A model generated the notes under the pieces. That model was not told the origin of the DNA, did no database searches, and saw nothing but the letters and a program-made list of their open reading frames with translations. Position numbers and translations under genes: made by a program. From positions 186,001-250,000 of the forward strand of contig NZ_VFID01000004.1 in assembly GCF_006542425.1 (NCBI RefSeq): a stretch of 64,000 bases of DNA. Reading direction: 5' to 3'. Below, piece by piece: positions 20,935 through 29,682 of the stretch (position 1 is the first letter of the stretch; each line of letters begins with the position of its first letter). Source of the DNA: Pseudoxanthomonas sp. z9 (GTDB lineage: Bacteria; Pseudomonadota; Gammaproteobacteria; Xanthomonadales; Xanthomonadaceae).

Positions 20935-21606
20935 ATGACCGAACGCCGCAAACGCCGCAGCCGCACCCTGGGCAAGGCCGAGGTGCAGGAACTGTTCTCG
21001 CGCCTGCGCGAGCTCAATCCCAAGCCCACCACCGAACTGGAATACAAGACGCCATTCGAACTGCTGGTGGCGGTGACCTTGTCCGCGCAGGCCACCGATG
21101 TGGGCGTCAACAAGGCCACCCGGCGACTGTTCCCGATCGCCAACACCGCGGAAAAAATCCTGGCCCTCGGCGAGGAAGGGCTGAAGAAATACATCTCGAC
21201 GATCGGCTTGTACAACGCCAAGGCCAAGAATGTAATCGCCACCTGCCGGATCCTGGTCGACCAGTACGGCGGTGAAGTACCGCACTCTCGCGAAGCCCTG
21301 GAGGCCCTGCCCGGCGTTGGCCGCAAGACCGCCAATGTAGTGCTGAACACCGCTTTCGGCGAACCGACCATGGCGGTGGACACCCATATTTTCCGCGTCG
21401 CCAATCGCACCGGCCTGGCGCCGGGCAAGAACGTGCGCGAAGTGGAGGACGGACTGCTGAAGACGGTCCCGGCCGAATTCCTGCACGACGCCCACCACTG
21501 GCTGATCCTGCACGGCCGTTATGTCTGCAAGGCGCGCAAGCCGGATTGCCCGCAATGCGTGATCCGCGATATCTGCCGTTATCCGGACAAGACGGTGGCG
21601 GATTGA
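20935..21606 (+). CDS. nth: Endonuclease III
   Basis: Nth is a bifunctional glycosylase/AP lyase that removes oxidised pyrimidines. With the ATG at 20935 (MTERRKRRSRTLGKAEV) the product is 223 residues. The helix-hairpin-helix with the catalytic lysine is seen as LPGVGRKTANVVLN, the catalytic aspartate as VDTHIFRVANR, and the [4Fe-4S] cluster as C-x6-C-x2-C-x5-C in CKARKPDCPQCVIRDIC. The basic N-terminal extension is slightly longer than in E. coli. Confidence 0.97.
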   Translation: MTERRKRRSRTLGKAEVQELFSRLRELNPKPTTELEYKTPFELLVAVTLSAQATDVGVNKATRRLFPIANTAEKILALGEEGLKKYISTIGLYNAKAKNVIATCRILVDQYGGEVPHSREALEALPGVGRKTANVVLNTAFGEPTMAVDTHIFRVANRTGLAPGKNVREVEDGLLKTVPAEFLHDAHHWLILHGRYVCKARKPDCPQCVIRDICRYPDKTVAD

Positions 21607-21743
21607 GCGGGAAGGAAACGGGGAATCGCGCCGGCGCCGGTTCGCCGGGCGCGGCAAGCTGCAGGATGGCTATCGGAAGCTGACAAGCGGCTCGGGCGGC
21701 ATTGGGCGGCTGCTGTCCGCGCCAGGAGCAAATCCCCCTCGGT

Positions 21744-21762
21744 CCCCCTTTTTCAAAGGGGG
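21744..21762. repeat. CCCCCTTT/AAAGGGGG inverted repeat downstream of nth
   Basis: An 8-bp perfect stem with loop TTC lies in the nth-oprP gap. This CCCTCGGTCCCCCTTTTTC-type element is a familiar intergenic motif in Xanthomonadaceae. The A/T-rich inner part makes it unlike an ordinary terminator. Confidence 0.55.
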
Positions 21763-21818
21763 AGGCAAAGCCGAGCGCGTACTAAATCCCGGCTTTCAAC
21801 GGCCGCATGGCCGTTCAT

Positions 21819-21916
21819 CCCGAATCCCGAATCCCGAATCCCGAATCCCGAATCCCGATTCCCGATTCCCGATTCCCGATTCCCGATTCCCGAATCCCGA
21901 ATCCCGAATCCCCAAT
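21819..21916. repeat. 14-unit heptanucleotide tandem array
   Basis: Five CCCGAAT units, five CCCGATT units, three CCCGAAT units and a final CCCCAAT follow without interruption (98 bp). The array ends 23 bp before the first heptamer of the oprP Pho box. Unit length and number suggest slipped-strand variability. The remaining part of the 21607-22037 gap holds only the short inverted repeat at 21744 and the Pho box. Confidence 0.95.
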
Positions 21917-21939
21917 CCCGGCCCCCAACCGCCATCAAA

Positions 21940-21979
21940 CTGTCATCCCGACGAAATAAGACAGCGCTGTAACAATAAC
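21940..21979 (+). promoter_or_regulatory. Predicted Pho box upstream of the OprP-like porin
   Basis: CTGTCAT (21940-21946) is followed at 11-bp steps by the weaker heptamers ACGAAAT, CAGCGCT and CAATAAC, and a second good heptamer CTGTAAC lies at 21967-21973. Heptamers spaced 11 bp apart are the signature of PhoB binding. The start codon is about 60 bp downstream, and the downstream gene being a phosphate porin supports the call. Confidence 0.7.
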
Positions 21980-22037
21980 GCAACTTTTACCAACTAGCCT
22001 GCGCAGCGTCTTCCACACCTGCCCCAAGGGCTAACCC

Positions 22038-23204
22038 ATGAAACTCTCCCGCAGCACCCTGACGCTCGCTCTGCTGGCCGCCGTCGCCGCGCCTGCCGCC
22101 CAGGCCGAGATTCCGATCGACGTGATTGGCGGTTCCGAAGTCTCGTTCGAAGGCCTGGTCCAGGCTGACTTCTACAAGTTCGACACCGACACCATCGATT
22201 ACGGCGCCGATTCGTCTTCGGATCTGGATGGCGACGATTACTTGAACGAACTGCGCCGCGCCGAGCTGGTGCTCAAGGGCAAGGGCCCGGGCAACATCGA
22301 GTGGGTGCTGGGCTACGACGCCAAGGACGACAAGTTCCTCGACGCCAATGTCAAGTACAAGATCGGCGGCAACGCCAACCATTTCCTGCAGATCGGCCAG
22401 TTCAAGCAGCCGGGCGCCACCCTGGAAGAACTGTCCAGCACCAAGAACAACGACTTCATCTCCAAGTCGTCGATCACCAACTCGCTCGGCACCCCGCGCC
22501 GCGTCGGCCTGCAGTACAACATCGGCGACGCCAACTGGGGCGTGACCGCCAGCTTCTTCGGTCGTGAGCTGACCCGCAACCGCGAACACGGCGGCGGCTA
22601 CTCGGCCCGCGGCTACTGGGCGCCGATCAACGAGACCGGCAACATCCTGCACCTGGGCCTGTCGTACACCGACAAGGACACCGATGGCGATGTGATCCGC
22701 CTGCGTGCCCGCCCGATGGCCGACATGGTCCCGACCCGCTTCGTCGACACCGGCAGCAGCGGCCTGCGCGCCAGTGACCGCAACAGCGTGATCGGCGCCG
22801 AAGCGATGTGGGTCAATGGCCCGTTCAAGTTGCAGGGCGAATACATGAAGACCGACGTCAAGCGCTACGGCAGCTTCGACGACTTCAGCGGCGACGGCTT
22901 CTACGTGTCGGGCCTGTGGAACATCACCGGCGAGACCTGGGGCTACAAGGCCGGCGTGCCGACCACCGGCCTGCCGAGCGACCCGGTCAAGGGCATGTGG
23001 CAGCTGGGCCTGCGCTACGACACCATCGACCTGACCGACGGCGCGGTGGTCGGCGGCGAGATGGACAGCTGGACCGCCGGCGTGAACTGGTACTGGCGTT
23101 CCAACTTCAAGTTCATGCTGAACTACGTCGCGGTCAAGCAGGAAAAGGGCGTGCTGAAGGACGACCCGAACGTGGTCGAAGCCCGCCTGCAGTTCTACTG
23201 GTAA
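22038..23204 (+). CDS. Phosphate-selective porin, OprP/OprO family
   Basis: The 388-residue product has a Sec signal (MKLSRSTLTLALLAAVAAPA, cleavage after AQA) and then an outer-membrane 16-strand porin of the OprO/OprP family, with GNIEWVLGYDAKDDKF, HFLQIGQFKQPGATLEEL and RRVGLQYNIG characteristic of the group. The last residues RLQFYW end in an aromatic residue as needed for the BAM complex signal. Several lysine and arginine residues in the barrel would form the anion pathway. A Pho box lies upstream and pstS downstream, so it is probably the outer-membrane port for phosphate or polyphosphate under starvation. Confidence 0.93.
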   Translation: MKLSRSTLTLALLAAVAAPAAQAEIPIDVIGGSEVSFEGLVQADFYKFDTDTIDYGADSSSDLDGDDYLNELRRAELVLKGKGPGNIEWVLGYDAKDDKFLDANVKYKIGGNANHFLQIGQFKQPGATLEELSSTKNNDFISKSSITNSLGTPRRVGLQYNIGDANWGVTASFFGRELTRNREHGGGYSARGYWAPINETGNILHLGLSYTDKDTDGDVIRLRARPMADMVPTRFVDTGSSGLRASDRNSVIGAEAMWVNGPFKLQGEYMKTDVKRYGSFDDFSGDGFYVSGLWNITGETWGYKAGVPTTGLPSDPVKGMWQLGLRYDTIDLTDGAVVGGEMDSWTAGVNWYWRSNFKFMLNYVAVKQEKGVLKDDPNVVEARLQFYW

Positions 23205-23231
23205 GCAAGACGATCCCGACCGGGATTTCGG

Positions 23232-23265
23232 GAGGGCGCGGCGCAAGCTGCGCCCTCTTTCGTTG
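23232..23265 (+). terminator. Terminator downstream of the OprP-like porin
   Basis: GAGGGCGC (23232-23239) pairs with GCGCCCTC (23250-23257) and is followed by TTTCGTTGTTTTG. It separates the porin transcript from pstS1. The rest of the gap up to 23514 contains the Pho box at 23411-23450 and no gene. Confidence 0.75.
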
Positions 23266-23410
23266 TTTTGCCGACGAGGTCGGTGGACGCGGGTCTTGTC
23301 GGTAGCCAGGCAAGCGCCCCCGGGCGAGGTTCCCGCGGAAGCGCCTTCCCCGGCACGAGTTCTTTTCCTCCACCCCAAGCGTTTCCCAGCAACCGGCGGC
23401 CCCTGGACGC

Positions 23411-23450
23411 CTGTCATCCGGCTGTCATGAAGGCGACATGGCGCTGTCAC
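23411..23450 (+). promoter_or_regulatory. Strong Pho box upstream of the first pstS
   Basis: Four heptamers at exact 11-bp spacing: CTGTCAT (23411-23417), CTGTCAT (23422-23428), GCGACAT (23433-23439) and CTGTCAC (23444-23450). Two are perfect matches to the PhoB half-site and the fourth differs at one base. This is the clearest PhoB site in the window. Confidence 0.9.
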
Positions 23451-23514
23451 CCAAACGTCGTGAAATGCACGCCGACGGCACACCGTGCCGCTACGCCACT
23501 CCCAGGAGCCATCC

Positions 23515-24531
23515 GTGTTCAACTCGTTCAAGACCCGCGTCGCCGTGCTGGCCATCGCCGGCGCGCTCTCGGCCCAGGCCGCCGCCGCCGACGTCACCGG
23601 CGCCGGTGCGTCGTTCGTCTACCCGGTCATGACCAAGTGGTCGGCCGACTACGCCAAGGCCACCCAGAAAAAGGTCAACTACCAGTCCATCGGTTCCGGT
23701 GGCGGCATTGCCCAGATCAAGGCCGGCACGGTCGACTTCGGTTCGTCCGATGCCCCGCTGAAGCCGGACGAGCTGGCCAAGTTCAACCTCGCCCAGTTCC
23801 CGTCGGTGATCGGCGGCGTGGTGCCGGTCATCAACGTGCCGGGCGTGCCCTCGGGCGCGATGAAGCTCGACGGCGACCTGCTGGCCGACATCTTCCTGGG
23901 CAAGGTGAAGATGTGGAACGATCCGCGCATCGTCGCGCTCAACGGCGGCGTGCAGCTGCCGGCGCAGAAGATCACCGTCGTCCATCGTTCCGACGGTTCG
24001 GGCACGACCTTCAACTTCGTCAACTACCTGTCCAAGGTCAGCGGCGAGTGGAAGAGCCAGGTCGGTGAAGGCACCTCTGTGCAGTGGCCGACCGGCATCG
24101 GCGGCAAGGGCAACGAAGGCGTCGCCGCGTACGTCAAGCAGATCAAGGGTGGCATCGGCTACGTCGAACTGTCGTATGCGCTGCAGAACAAGATGGCCTA
24201 TTCGCGCCTGAAGAACGCCGCCGGCAACTACGTGCTGCCCAGCGACGAGACCTTCTCGGCCGCCGCCGCCAGCGCCGAATGGGGCACCGCCAAGGATTTC
24301 TACCTGGTGATGACCAACGCCCCGGGCGCCAATTCCTGGCCGATCACCGCGACCAACTTCATCCTGGTCAGCAAGCAGCCGAAGAACCCCGCCGGCACCA
24401 AGGCCACCCAGGAATTCTTCAGCTGGGTCTACGCCAACGGCGACGGCCAGGCCAAGGCGCTGGACTACGTCCCGCTGCCGGATCCGCTGGTCAAGCAGAT
24501 CGAAACCTACTGGTCGCAGAACCTGAAGTAA
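23515..24531 (+). CDS. pstS: Phosphate ABC transporter periplasmic binding protein, soluble paralogue
   Basis: PstS binds inorganic phosphate in the periplasm. I choose the GTG at 23515 because AGGAG sits eight bases before it and the product then begins with a compact Sec signal (MFNSFKTRVAVLAIAGALSA, cleavage after AAA). The mature 338-residue precursor begins DVTGAGASFVYPVM and has the phosphate-binding loops SIGSGGGIAQIKAG and RSDGSGTTFNFVNYL. It has its own Pho box and terminator, so it is an independent unit upstream of the pstS2-pstCAB-phoU operon, from which it differs in lacking a lipobox. Confidence 0.95.
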   Translation: MFNSFKTRVAVLAIAGALSAQAAAADVTGAGASFVYPVMTKWSADYAKATQKKVNYQSIGSGGGIAQIKAGTVDFGSSDAPLKPDELAKFNLAQFPSVIGGVVPVINVPGVPSGAMKLDGDLLADIFLGKVKMWNDPRIVALNGGVQLPAQKITVVHRSDGSGTTFNFVNYLSKVSGEWKSQVGEGTSVQWPTGIGGKGNEGVAAYVKQIKGGIGYVELSYALQNKMAYSRLKNAAGNYVLPSDETFSAAAASAEWGTAKDFYLVMTNAPGANSWPITATNFILVSKQPKNPAGTKATQEFFSWVYANGDGQAKALDYVPLPDPLVKQIETYWSQNLK

Positions 24532-24615
24532 TCCTCTCCCCGATCCCGGCCGCGTACCCCTCTCTCCCGCGCGGTCGGGATCCCCTCTCTCAAACCAACT
24601 GGCATCTTTTGTCCA

Positions 24616-24641
24616 AGCGGGCCTTCGGGCCCGCTTTTTTT
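24616..24641 (+). terminator. Intrinsic terminator of the first pstS
   Basis: AGCGGGCC, loop TTCG and GGCCCGCT are followed by seven T residues: a textbook rho-independent terminator. Confidence 0.95.
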
Positions 24642-24693
24642 GTGGCGGAGGGAATCTCTCCAGGTGGGAGCGGCTTTCCGGTCTGAACTTTCT

Positions 24694-24716
24694 GGCGGGA
24701 TGAAAAGGGTCCCGCC
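24694..24716. repeat. Short inverted repeat in the pstS-pstS gap
   Basis: GGCGGGA (24694-24700) and TCCCGCC (24710-24716) flank a nine-base loop. The surrounding 24642-24832 sequence is GC-rich intergenic DNA with no credible gene. Confidence 0.45.
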
Positions 24717-24832
24717 CGCCCCTCCAGGACTATCCGATCCCCGGCAGGCGGCTTGCCGGAAAAGCCCGCGCCGGGGACGGCGCCCCTGCCACGGTTTCGT
24801 TGCGGGGCGCCGGAAATCCGACGCCGGCCACA

Positions 24833-24861
24833 ATGTCATCACGCTGTAACAAAAACATCAT
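24833..24861 (+). promoter_or_regulatory. Predicted Pho box upstream of the pstS2-pstCAB-phoU operon
   Basis: Three heptamers at 11-bp spacing: ATGTCAT (24833-24839), CTGTAAC (24844-24850) and ACATCAT (24855-24861). They lie 46 bp before the predicted start of the second pstS. Confidence 0.8.
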
Positions 24862-24906
24862 TTCATAGCCGGCATGACACAAACCGCCCACGTTATGGAG
24901 TCCGCC

Positions 24907-26004
24907 ATGTCCTTCGCCTCGCCGGTCCGCCTCGCGGCCCTCGCCGTCGCCGCCACCCTGTTCGTCGCCGGCTGCAAGCCCGCTTCCGACGCCCCGGCGG
25001 CCTCCGGCGCCACGCCCGCCGGCCAGGACGCCGGCACCGGCGCGGCCAAGGTGACCGCCGAGATCACCGGCGCGGGCGCTTCGTTCATCTATCCGCTGAT
25101 GGCCCGCTGGTCCAGCGACTACAACCAGAGCACCGGCGCCAAGATCAACTACCAGTCGATTGGTTCCGGCGGCGGCATCGCCCAGATCAAGGCGGCCACG
25201 GTCGATTTCGGTTCCTCCGACAAGCCGCTGTCGCCGGAAGAACTGGCGCAGGCTGGCCTGGGCCAGTTCCCGTCGGTCATCGGCGGCGTGGTGCCGGTCA
25301 TCAATGTCGCCGGTATCGAGTCCGGCCAGCTCAAGTTGAGCGGCCCGGTCCTGGCCGACATCTTCCTCGGCAAGATCACCACCTGGAACGACCCGGCGAT
25401 CACCGCGCTCAACGCTGGCCTGAAGCTGCCGGCCGAGAAGATCAACAGCGTGCACCGCTCCGACGGCTCGGGCACCACCTTCAACTTCGTCAACTACCTG
25501 TCCAAGGTCAGCCCGGAGTGGAAGAGCAAGGTCGGCGAAGGCACCTCGGTGAATTGGGCCGGCGGCGTCGGCGGCAAGGGCAACGAAGGCGTGGCCGCCT
25601 ACGTGCGCCAGCTGAAAAACTCCATCGGCTACGTCGAACTGGCCTACGCCGAGCAGAACAAGATGGCCTACGCTTCGCTGCAGAACGCGGCCGGCAACTT
25701 CGTGCAGCCGACCGCGCAGAGTTTCGCCGCCGCCGCGGCCAGCGCCGACTGGGCCGGCGCCAAGGACTTCAACCTGGTGATCACCAACGCGCCGGGCGCG
25801 GATGCCTGGCCGATCACCGCGACCAACTTCATCCTGGTCTACAAGCAGCCCAAGGACGCGGCGCGCGCGAAGAACACGCTGGACTTCTTCAAGTGGGCCT
25901 ACGAGCAGGGCAAGCCGCAGGCGGAGCAACTGGACTACGTGCCGCTGCCGCCGGAACTGGTGAAGCAGGTCGAGGCGTACTGGGCCGCGGAAATCAAGCT
26001 CTGA
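24907..26004 (+). CDS. pstS: Phosphate ABC transporter binding protein, lipoprotein paralogue
   Basis: This second PstS is 365 residues and begins with a lipoprotein signal ending in the lipobox LFVAGC, so it should be a lipid-anchored phosphate-binding protein. I choose the ATG at 24907 because GGAG precedes it by seven bases. A Pro/Ala/Gly-rich linker of about 40 residues leads to the binding domain starting EITGAGASFIYPLM; the ligand loops SIGSGGGIAQIKAA and RSDGSGTTFNFVNYL are nearly the same as in the soluble paralogue. It heads the operon with pstC, pstA, pstB and phoU. Confidence 0.95.
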   Translation: MSFASPVRLAALAVAATLFVAGCKPASDAPAASGATPAGQDAGTGAAKVTAEITGAGASFIYPLMARWSSDYNQSTGAKINYQSIGSGGGIAQIKAATVDFGSSDKPLSPEELAQAGLGQFPSVIGGVVPVINVAGIESGQLKLSGPVLADIFLGKITTWNDPAITALNAGLKLPAEKINSVHRSDGSGTTFNFVNYLSKVSPEWKSKVGEGTSVNWAGGVGGKGNEGVAAYVRQLKNSIGYVELAYAEQNKMAYASLQNAAGNFVQPTAQSFAAAAASADWAGAKDFNLVITNAPGADAWPITATNFILVYKQPKDAARAKNTLDFFKWAYEQGKPQAEQLDYVPLPPELVKQVEAYWAAEIKL

Positions 26005-26081
26005 ACCGCGCCCCGCGCGTGGCTGCCTGATCGCGGCCACGCCTCCCGCCCACGCAACGCCGGCCCGGACTTCCCGACCGC

Positions 26082-27053
26082 ATGAATACCGCCGCCCTCC
26101 CCGCTTCCCTGGTCGATCTGCGCACCGCCCGCGACGCGCGCGCCGATCGCCTGTTCCGCTGGACGCTCACCGCCGCCGGCCTGTTCGTCCTGATCTCCCT
26201 GATCGCCGCCGCCTTGTCGATGCTGTGGGGTGGCCGCGAAGCCCTGCAGACTTTCGGCCTGGGCTTTTTCACCAGCACCGAATGGAACGTGGGCACGCGC
26301 GAGTTCGGCGCGCTGGTACCGATCTACGGCACCCTGGTCAGCGCCACCATCGCGATGGTGATCGCGGTGCCGGTCAGCTTCGGCATCGCACTGTTCCTGA
26401 CCGAGGTCGCGCCCACCTGGATGCGCGGGCCGGTCGGCATGGCGATCGAACTGCTGGCGGGTATCCCCTCGATCATCTACGGCATGTGGGGCCTGTTCGT
26501 GCTGGCGCCGCAACTGAGCGAATACGTCTATCCGTGGATCGACGAGAACCTGGGCCAGATTCCCGGCATCGGCATGCTGTTCTCCGGTCCGCCGCTGGGC
26601 ATCGGCATGCTGACCGCCGGCCTGGTGCTGGCGATCATGGTCATCCCGTTCGTGTCCTCGGTGATGCGCGAGGTGTTCCTGACCGTGCCGGGCCGCTTGA
26701 AGGAATCGGCCTACGCGCTCGGATCGACCCGCTGGGAAGTGATGTGGGACATCGTGCTGCCCTACACCCGCTCGGCGGTGATTGGCGGCGTGTTCCTGGG
26801 CCTGGGCCGCGCGCTCGGCGAGACCATGGCGGTGACCTTCGTCATCGGCAACGCCTACGCCATCAGCGCCGCACTGCTCGAACCGGGCACTTCGATCGCG
26901 GCGACCATCGCCAACGAATTCGCCGAGGCCACCGACCCGCTGCATCGCGGCTCGCTGCTGCTGCTGGGCTTCACCCTGTTCCTGCTGACCTTCATCGTGC
27001 TGGCCGCCGCCCGCCTGATGCTGCGCCAGTTGGCCAAGCGCGAGGGCAACTGA
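26082..27053 (+). CDS. pstC: Phosphate ABC transporter permease PstC
   Basis: PstC is one of the two inner-membrane permease subunits of the high-affinity phosphate importer. The 323-residue product has six predicted membrane helices. The binding-protein-dependent transport domain contains the EAA loop ([21 protein letters not shown]) that contacts PstB. It begins 77 bp after pstS and ends one base before pstA starts, so translation is coupled. Confidence 0.96.
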   Translation: MNTAALPASLVDLRTARDARADRLFRWTLTAAGLFVLISLIAAALSMLWGGREALQTFGLGFFTSTEWNVGTREFGALVPIYGTLVSATIAMVIAVPVSFGIALFLTEVAPTWMRGPVGMAIELLAGIPSIIYGMWGLFVLAPQLSEYVYPWIDENLGQIPGIGMLFSGPPLGIGMLTAGLVLAIMVIPFVSSVMREVFLTVPGRLKESAYALGSTRWEVMWDIVLPYTRSAVIGGVFLGLGRALGETMAVTFVIGNAYAISAALLEPGTSIAATIANEFAEATDPLHRGSLLLLGFTLFLLTFIVLAAARLMLRQLAKREGN

Positions 27054-27054
27054 C

Positions 27055-27906
27055 ATGTCCGCTTCCCTGTATACGTGGCGCAAGGTCAAGAACGTCATCG
27101 CGCTGACCCTGTCGATCGCCGCGGCGATCTTCGGCCTGATGTGGCTGGTCTGGATCCTCTGGACCACGATCACCAAGGGCCTGGGCAGCCTGAACCTTGA
27201 CCTGTTCACCATGATGACGCCGCCGCCGAACGAGCCCGGCGGCCTGCTCAACGCCATCTTCGGCAGCGTGGTGATCAGCCTGCTGGCGATCGTGCTCGGC
27301 ACGCCGGTCGGCATCGCCGCCGGCACCTACCTGGCCGAGTACGCCAACAAGCATTGGCTGGGCGAGACCATCCGCTTCGTCAACGACATCCTGCTGTCGG
27401 CACCGTCCATCGTGCTCGGGTTGTTCATCTACACCGTGATGGTGGCGCAGATGGGGCATTGGTCCGGTCTGGCGGGCGCGGTCGCGCTGGCCTTCATCGC
27501 CCTGCCCGTGATCGTCCGCACCACCGACGAAATGCTGCGGCTGGTGCCGCAGCAGATGCGCGAAGCCGCGCTGTCGCTGGGCGTGCCGCAATGGAAGGTG
27601 ACCACCCAGGTGCTGCTGCGTTCGGCCATGCCCGGCGTGGTGACCGGCGTGCTGCTGGCGCTGGCGCGCATCAGCGGCGAAACCGCGCCGCTGCTGTTCA
27701 CCGCCTTCAACAACCAATTCTGGAGCACCGACCTGATGCAGCCGATGGCCAACCTGCCCATGGTCATCTACCAGTACGCCATGAGCCCGTACGACTCCTG
27801 GAATTCGCTGGCCTGGGCCGGCGCGTTCCTGGTGACCGCGCTGGTGCTGCTGCTCAGTCTGTTGGCCCGGACCATCCTCCTGCGAAACAAGGTGACCCAT
27901 GAATGA
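27055..27906 (+). CDS. pstA: Phosphate ABC transporter permease PstA
   Basis: PstA pairs with PstC to form the phosphate channel. The 283-residue product has six hydrophobic segments and the EAA motif [36 protein letters not shown] and the central [10 protein letters not shown] are typical of the family. It lies directly after pstC and its last bases overlap pstB by eight. Confidence 0.96.
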   Translation: MSASLYTWRKVKNVIALTLSIAAAIFGLMWLVWILWTTITKGLGSLNLDLFTMMTPPPNEPGGLLNAIFGSVVISLLAIVLGTPVGIAAGTYLAEYANKHWLGETIRFVNDILLSAPSIVLGLFIYTVMVAQMGHWSGLAGAVALAFIALPVIVRTTDEMLRLVPQQMREAALSLGVPQWKVTTQVLLRSAMPGVVTGVLLALARISGETAPLLFTAFNNQFWSTDLMQPMANLPMVIYQYAMSPYDSWNSLAWAGAFLVTALVLLLSLLARTILLRNKVTHE

Positions 27907-28717
27907 CGTGGCCCGTATCACGGTCGCGACCCCGCAGCGCGAAGTCGAGGCCGGCGCGCCGGCCCGGGTGAAGCTGGCGGCCAAGAACCTGGATTTCTAC
28001 TACGGCGGCTTCCATGCCCTGAAGGGCATCAACCTGGAGATCCCGGAAAAGCGGGTCACCGCGCTGATCGGCCCATCCGGCTGCGGCAAGTCGACCCTGC
28101 TGCGGATCTTCAACCGCATCTACTCGCTGTATCCGAAGCTGGAAGCCAAGGGCGAGGTGCTGCTGGACGACCAGAACATCCTGGATCCCAAGTACCCGAT
28201 GAACCGCCTGCGCAGCAAGGTGGGCATGGTGTTCCAGAAGCCGGTGCCGTTCCCGATGACGATCTATGAAAACGTCGCCTACGGCATCCGCCACCACGAG
28301 CGCATCGGTCGTGCCGACATGGACGTGCGCGTGGAGCAGGCCCTGCGCCAGGCGGCGCTGTGGGACGAGGCCAAGGACAAGCTGAAGCAGAGCGCGCTGG
28401 GCCTGTCCGGCGGCCAGCAGCAGCGCCTGTGCATCGCCCGCGCGGTCGCCCTGCGGCCGGACGTGATCCTGCTGGACGAGCCGACCTCGGCGCTGGATCC
28501 CATCTCGACCAGCAAGATCGAACAGCTGATCGAGGAACTGAAGCAGGACTACACCATCGCCATCGTCACCCACAACATGCAGCAGGCCGCGCGCGTCTCC
28601 GACTACACGGCCTTCATGTACCTGGGCGAGCTGATCGAGCACGATGCGACGGCGACCATCTTCTCCAAGCCCAGCAAGCAGCAGACCGAGGATTACATCA
28701 CGGGACGTTTCGGGTGA
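27899..28717 (+). CDS. pstB: Phosphate ABC transporter ATP-binding protein PstB
   Basis: PstB powers phosphate import. The 272-residue product has Walker [10 protein letters not shown], the Q loop [16 protein letters not shown] that is typical for PstB, the LSGGQQQR signature and Walker [13 protein letters not shown] with the switch histidine in THNMQQA. An N-terminal extension of about 25 residues precedes the core. It overlaps pstA by eight bases and is separated from phoU by a repeat-containing gap. Confidence 0.97.
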   Translation: MNDVARITVATPQREVEAGAPARVKLAAKNLDFYYGGFHALKGINLEIPEKRVTALIGPSGCGKSTLLRIFNRIYSLYPKLEAKGEVLLDDQNILDPKYPMNRLRSKVGMVFQKPVPFPMTIYENVAYGIRHHERIGRADMDVRVEQALRQAALWDEAKDKLKQSALGLSGGQQQRLCIARAVALRPDVILLDEPTSALDPISTSKIEQLIEELKQDYTIAIVTHNMQQAARVSDYTAFMYLGELIEHDATATIFSKPSKQQTEDYITGRFG

Positions 28718-28728
28718 AACGTCCCGCG

Positions 28729-28832
28729 GGATTGGAGATTCGGGATTCGGGATTCGCAAAGCCCGGCTCCCACCCCCTCCCCGCTCCCGTCCGCTCCTGC
28801 CAATCCCGAATCTCCCATCCCCAATCCCGGCC
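28729..28832. repeat. GGGATTCGGGATTC-type inverted repeat between pstB and phoU
   Basis: GATTGGAGATTCGGGATTCG (start near 28730) and a complementary arm rich in CCCGAATC and CCCAATCCCG units (28801-28830) can pair over the gap. It may reduce read-through or stabilise the pstB message relative to phoU. It belongs to the dispersed element family noted at 8823, 21819, 37811 and 57255. Confidence 0.7.
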
Positions 28833-28839
28833 CTCATCC

Positions 28840-29550
28840 ATGAACACCCAACCGCACGAGCACATTGTGAAAAGTTACGACGAAGAACAGCGCCGGCTGG
28901 TGGCCGAGATCGTGCGCATGGGCGAGATCGCCGTGGCGCAGCTGGAAGCCGCCCTCGATGTCATCGAACGCCGCGACGACCGCGCCGCCCAGCGCATCAT
29001 CGCCAACGACGAGGCCATCGACACGCTGGAACAACAAATCAGCCATGACGTGATGCACCTGGCCCTGCGCGGCCCGATGGCCCGCGACCTGCGCGAGATC
29101 CTCGCCGGCCTGCGCATCCCGGCGGACATCGAGCGGATCGGCGACTACGCCGCCAACGTGGCCAAGCGATCGATCGCCCTCAACGTGTCGCCACCGATGC
29201 CGCAGATCACCGGCCTGCGCACGCTGGGCAAGCTGGCCGCGCAGCAGGTCCGTGAAGTGCTGGTGGCCTACCAGAACAACGACGATGCCCGCGCCCTGCA
29301 GGTACGCGAACGCGACGCGGAACTGGACGCGCTGTACACCGCGCTGTTCCGCGAACTGCTGACCTACATGATGGAAGACCCGCGCAACATCACCCCCTGC
29401 ACGCACCTGCTGTTCATGGCCAAGAACCTGGAACGCATCGGCGACCATGCGACCAACATCGCCGAGAACGTGTGGTTCCTGATCCACGGCGACCAGCCGC
29501 TGCCGGCCCGCGACAAGCGCGACGAGACCAGCACCACCGGCGCGGTCTGA
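28840..29550 (+). CDS. phoU: Phosphate-specific transport system accessory protein PhoU
   Basis: PhoU connects the Pst transporter to the PhoR/PhoB two-component system and represses the Pho regulon when phosphate is plentiful. With the ATG at 28840 (MNTQPHEHIVKSYDEEQRR) it has 236 residues in two three-helix bundles. Each bundle has the metal-binding E/D-rich motif: PADIERIGDYAANVAK and KNLERIGDHATNIAEN. No phoB or phoR lies in this window. A terminator follows about 40 bp after its stop. Confidence 0.96.
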   Translation: MNTQPHEHIVKSYDEEQRRLVAEIVRMGEIAVAQLEAALDVIERRDDRAAQRIIANDEAIDTLEQQISHDVMHLALRGPMARDLREILAGLRIPADIERIGDYAANVAKRSIALNVSPPMPQITGLRTLGKLAAQQVREVLVAYQNNDDARALQVRERDAELDALYTALFRELLTYMMEDPRNITPCTHLLFMAKNLERIGDHATNIAENVWFLIHGDQPLPARDKRDETSTTGAV

Positions 29551-29587
29551 TCCCCGCTCCAGGGCTGAATACCGGCTGACCCAATCC

Positions 29588-29617
29588 GGGGGCGGGCGAA
29601 TCCTTTCGTCCGCCCCC
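29588..29617 (+). terminator. Terminator downstream of phoU
   Basis: A 12-bp stem with one G-U pair (GGGGGCGGGCGA with TCGTCCGCCCCC, loop ATCCTT) is followed by GTTCTCTTTCT. It separates the Pho regulon genes from the sigma factor gene. Confidence 0.8.
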
Positions 29618-29682
29618 GTTCTCTTTCTGGCTGGCGGACATGGCGCGGACGCGCGATGCTGGCCGACGGAGAACGACGACGA

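Noticed and set aside
21819-21916. Possible CRISPR array
   Set aside because: Units are 7 bp and contiguous with no spacers, and no cas genes are present.
21753-21983. Possible short protein made of repeated residues in the heptamer array
   Set aside because: The frame is only the translation of the tandem array and lacks a start signal or homology.
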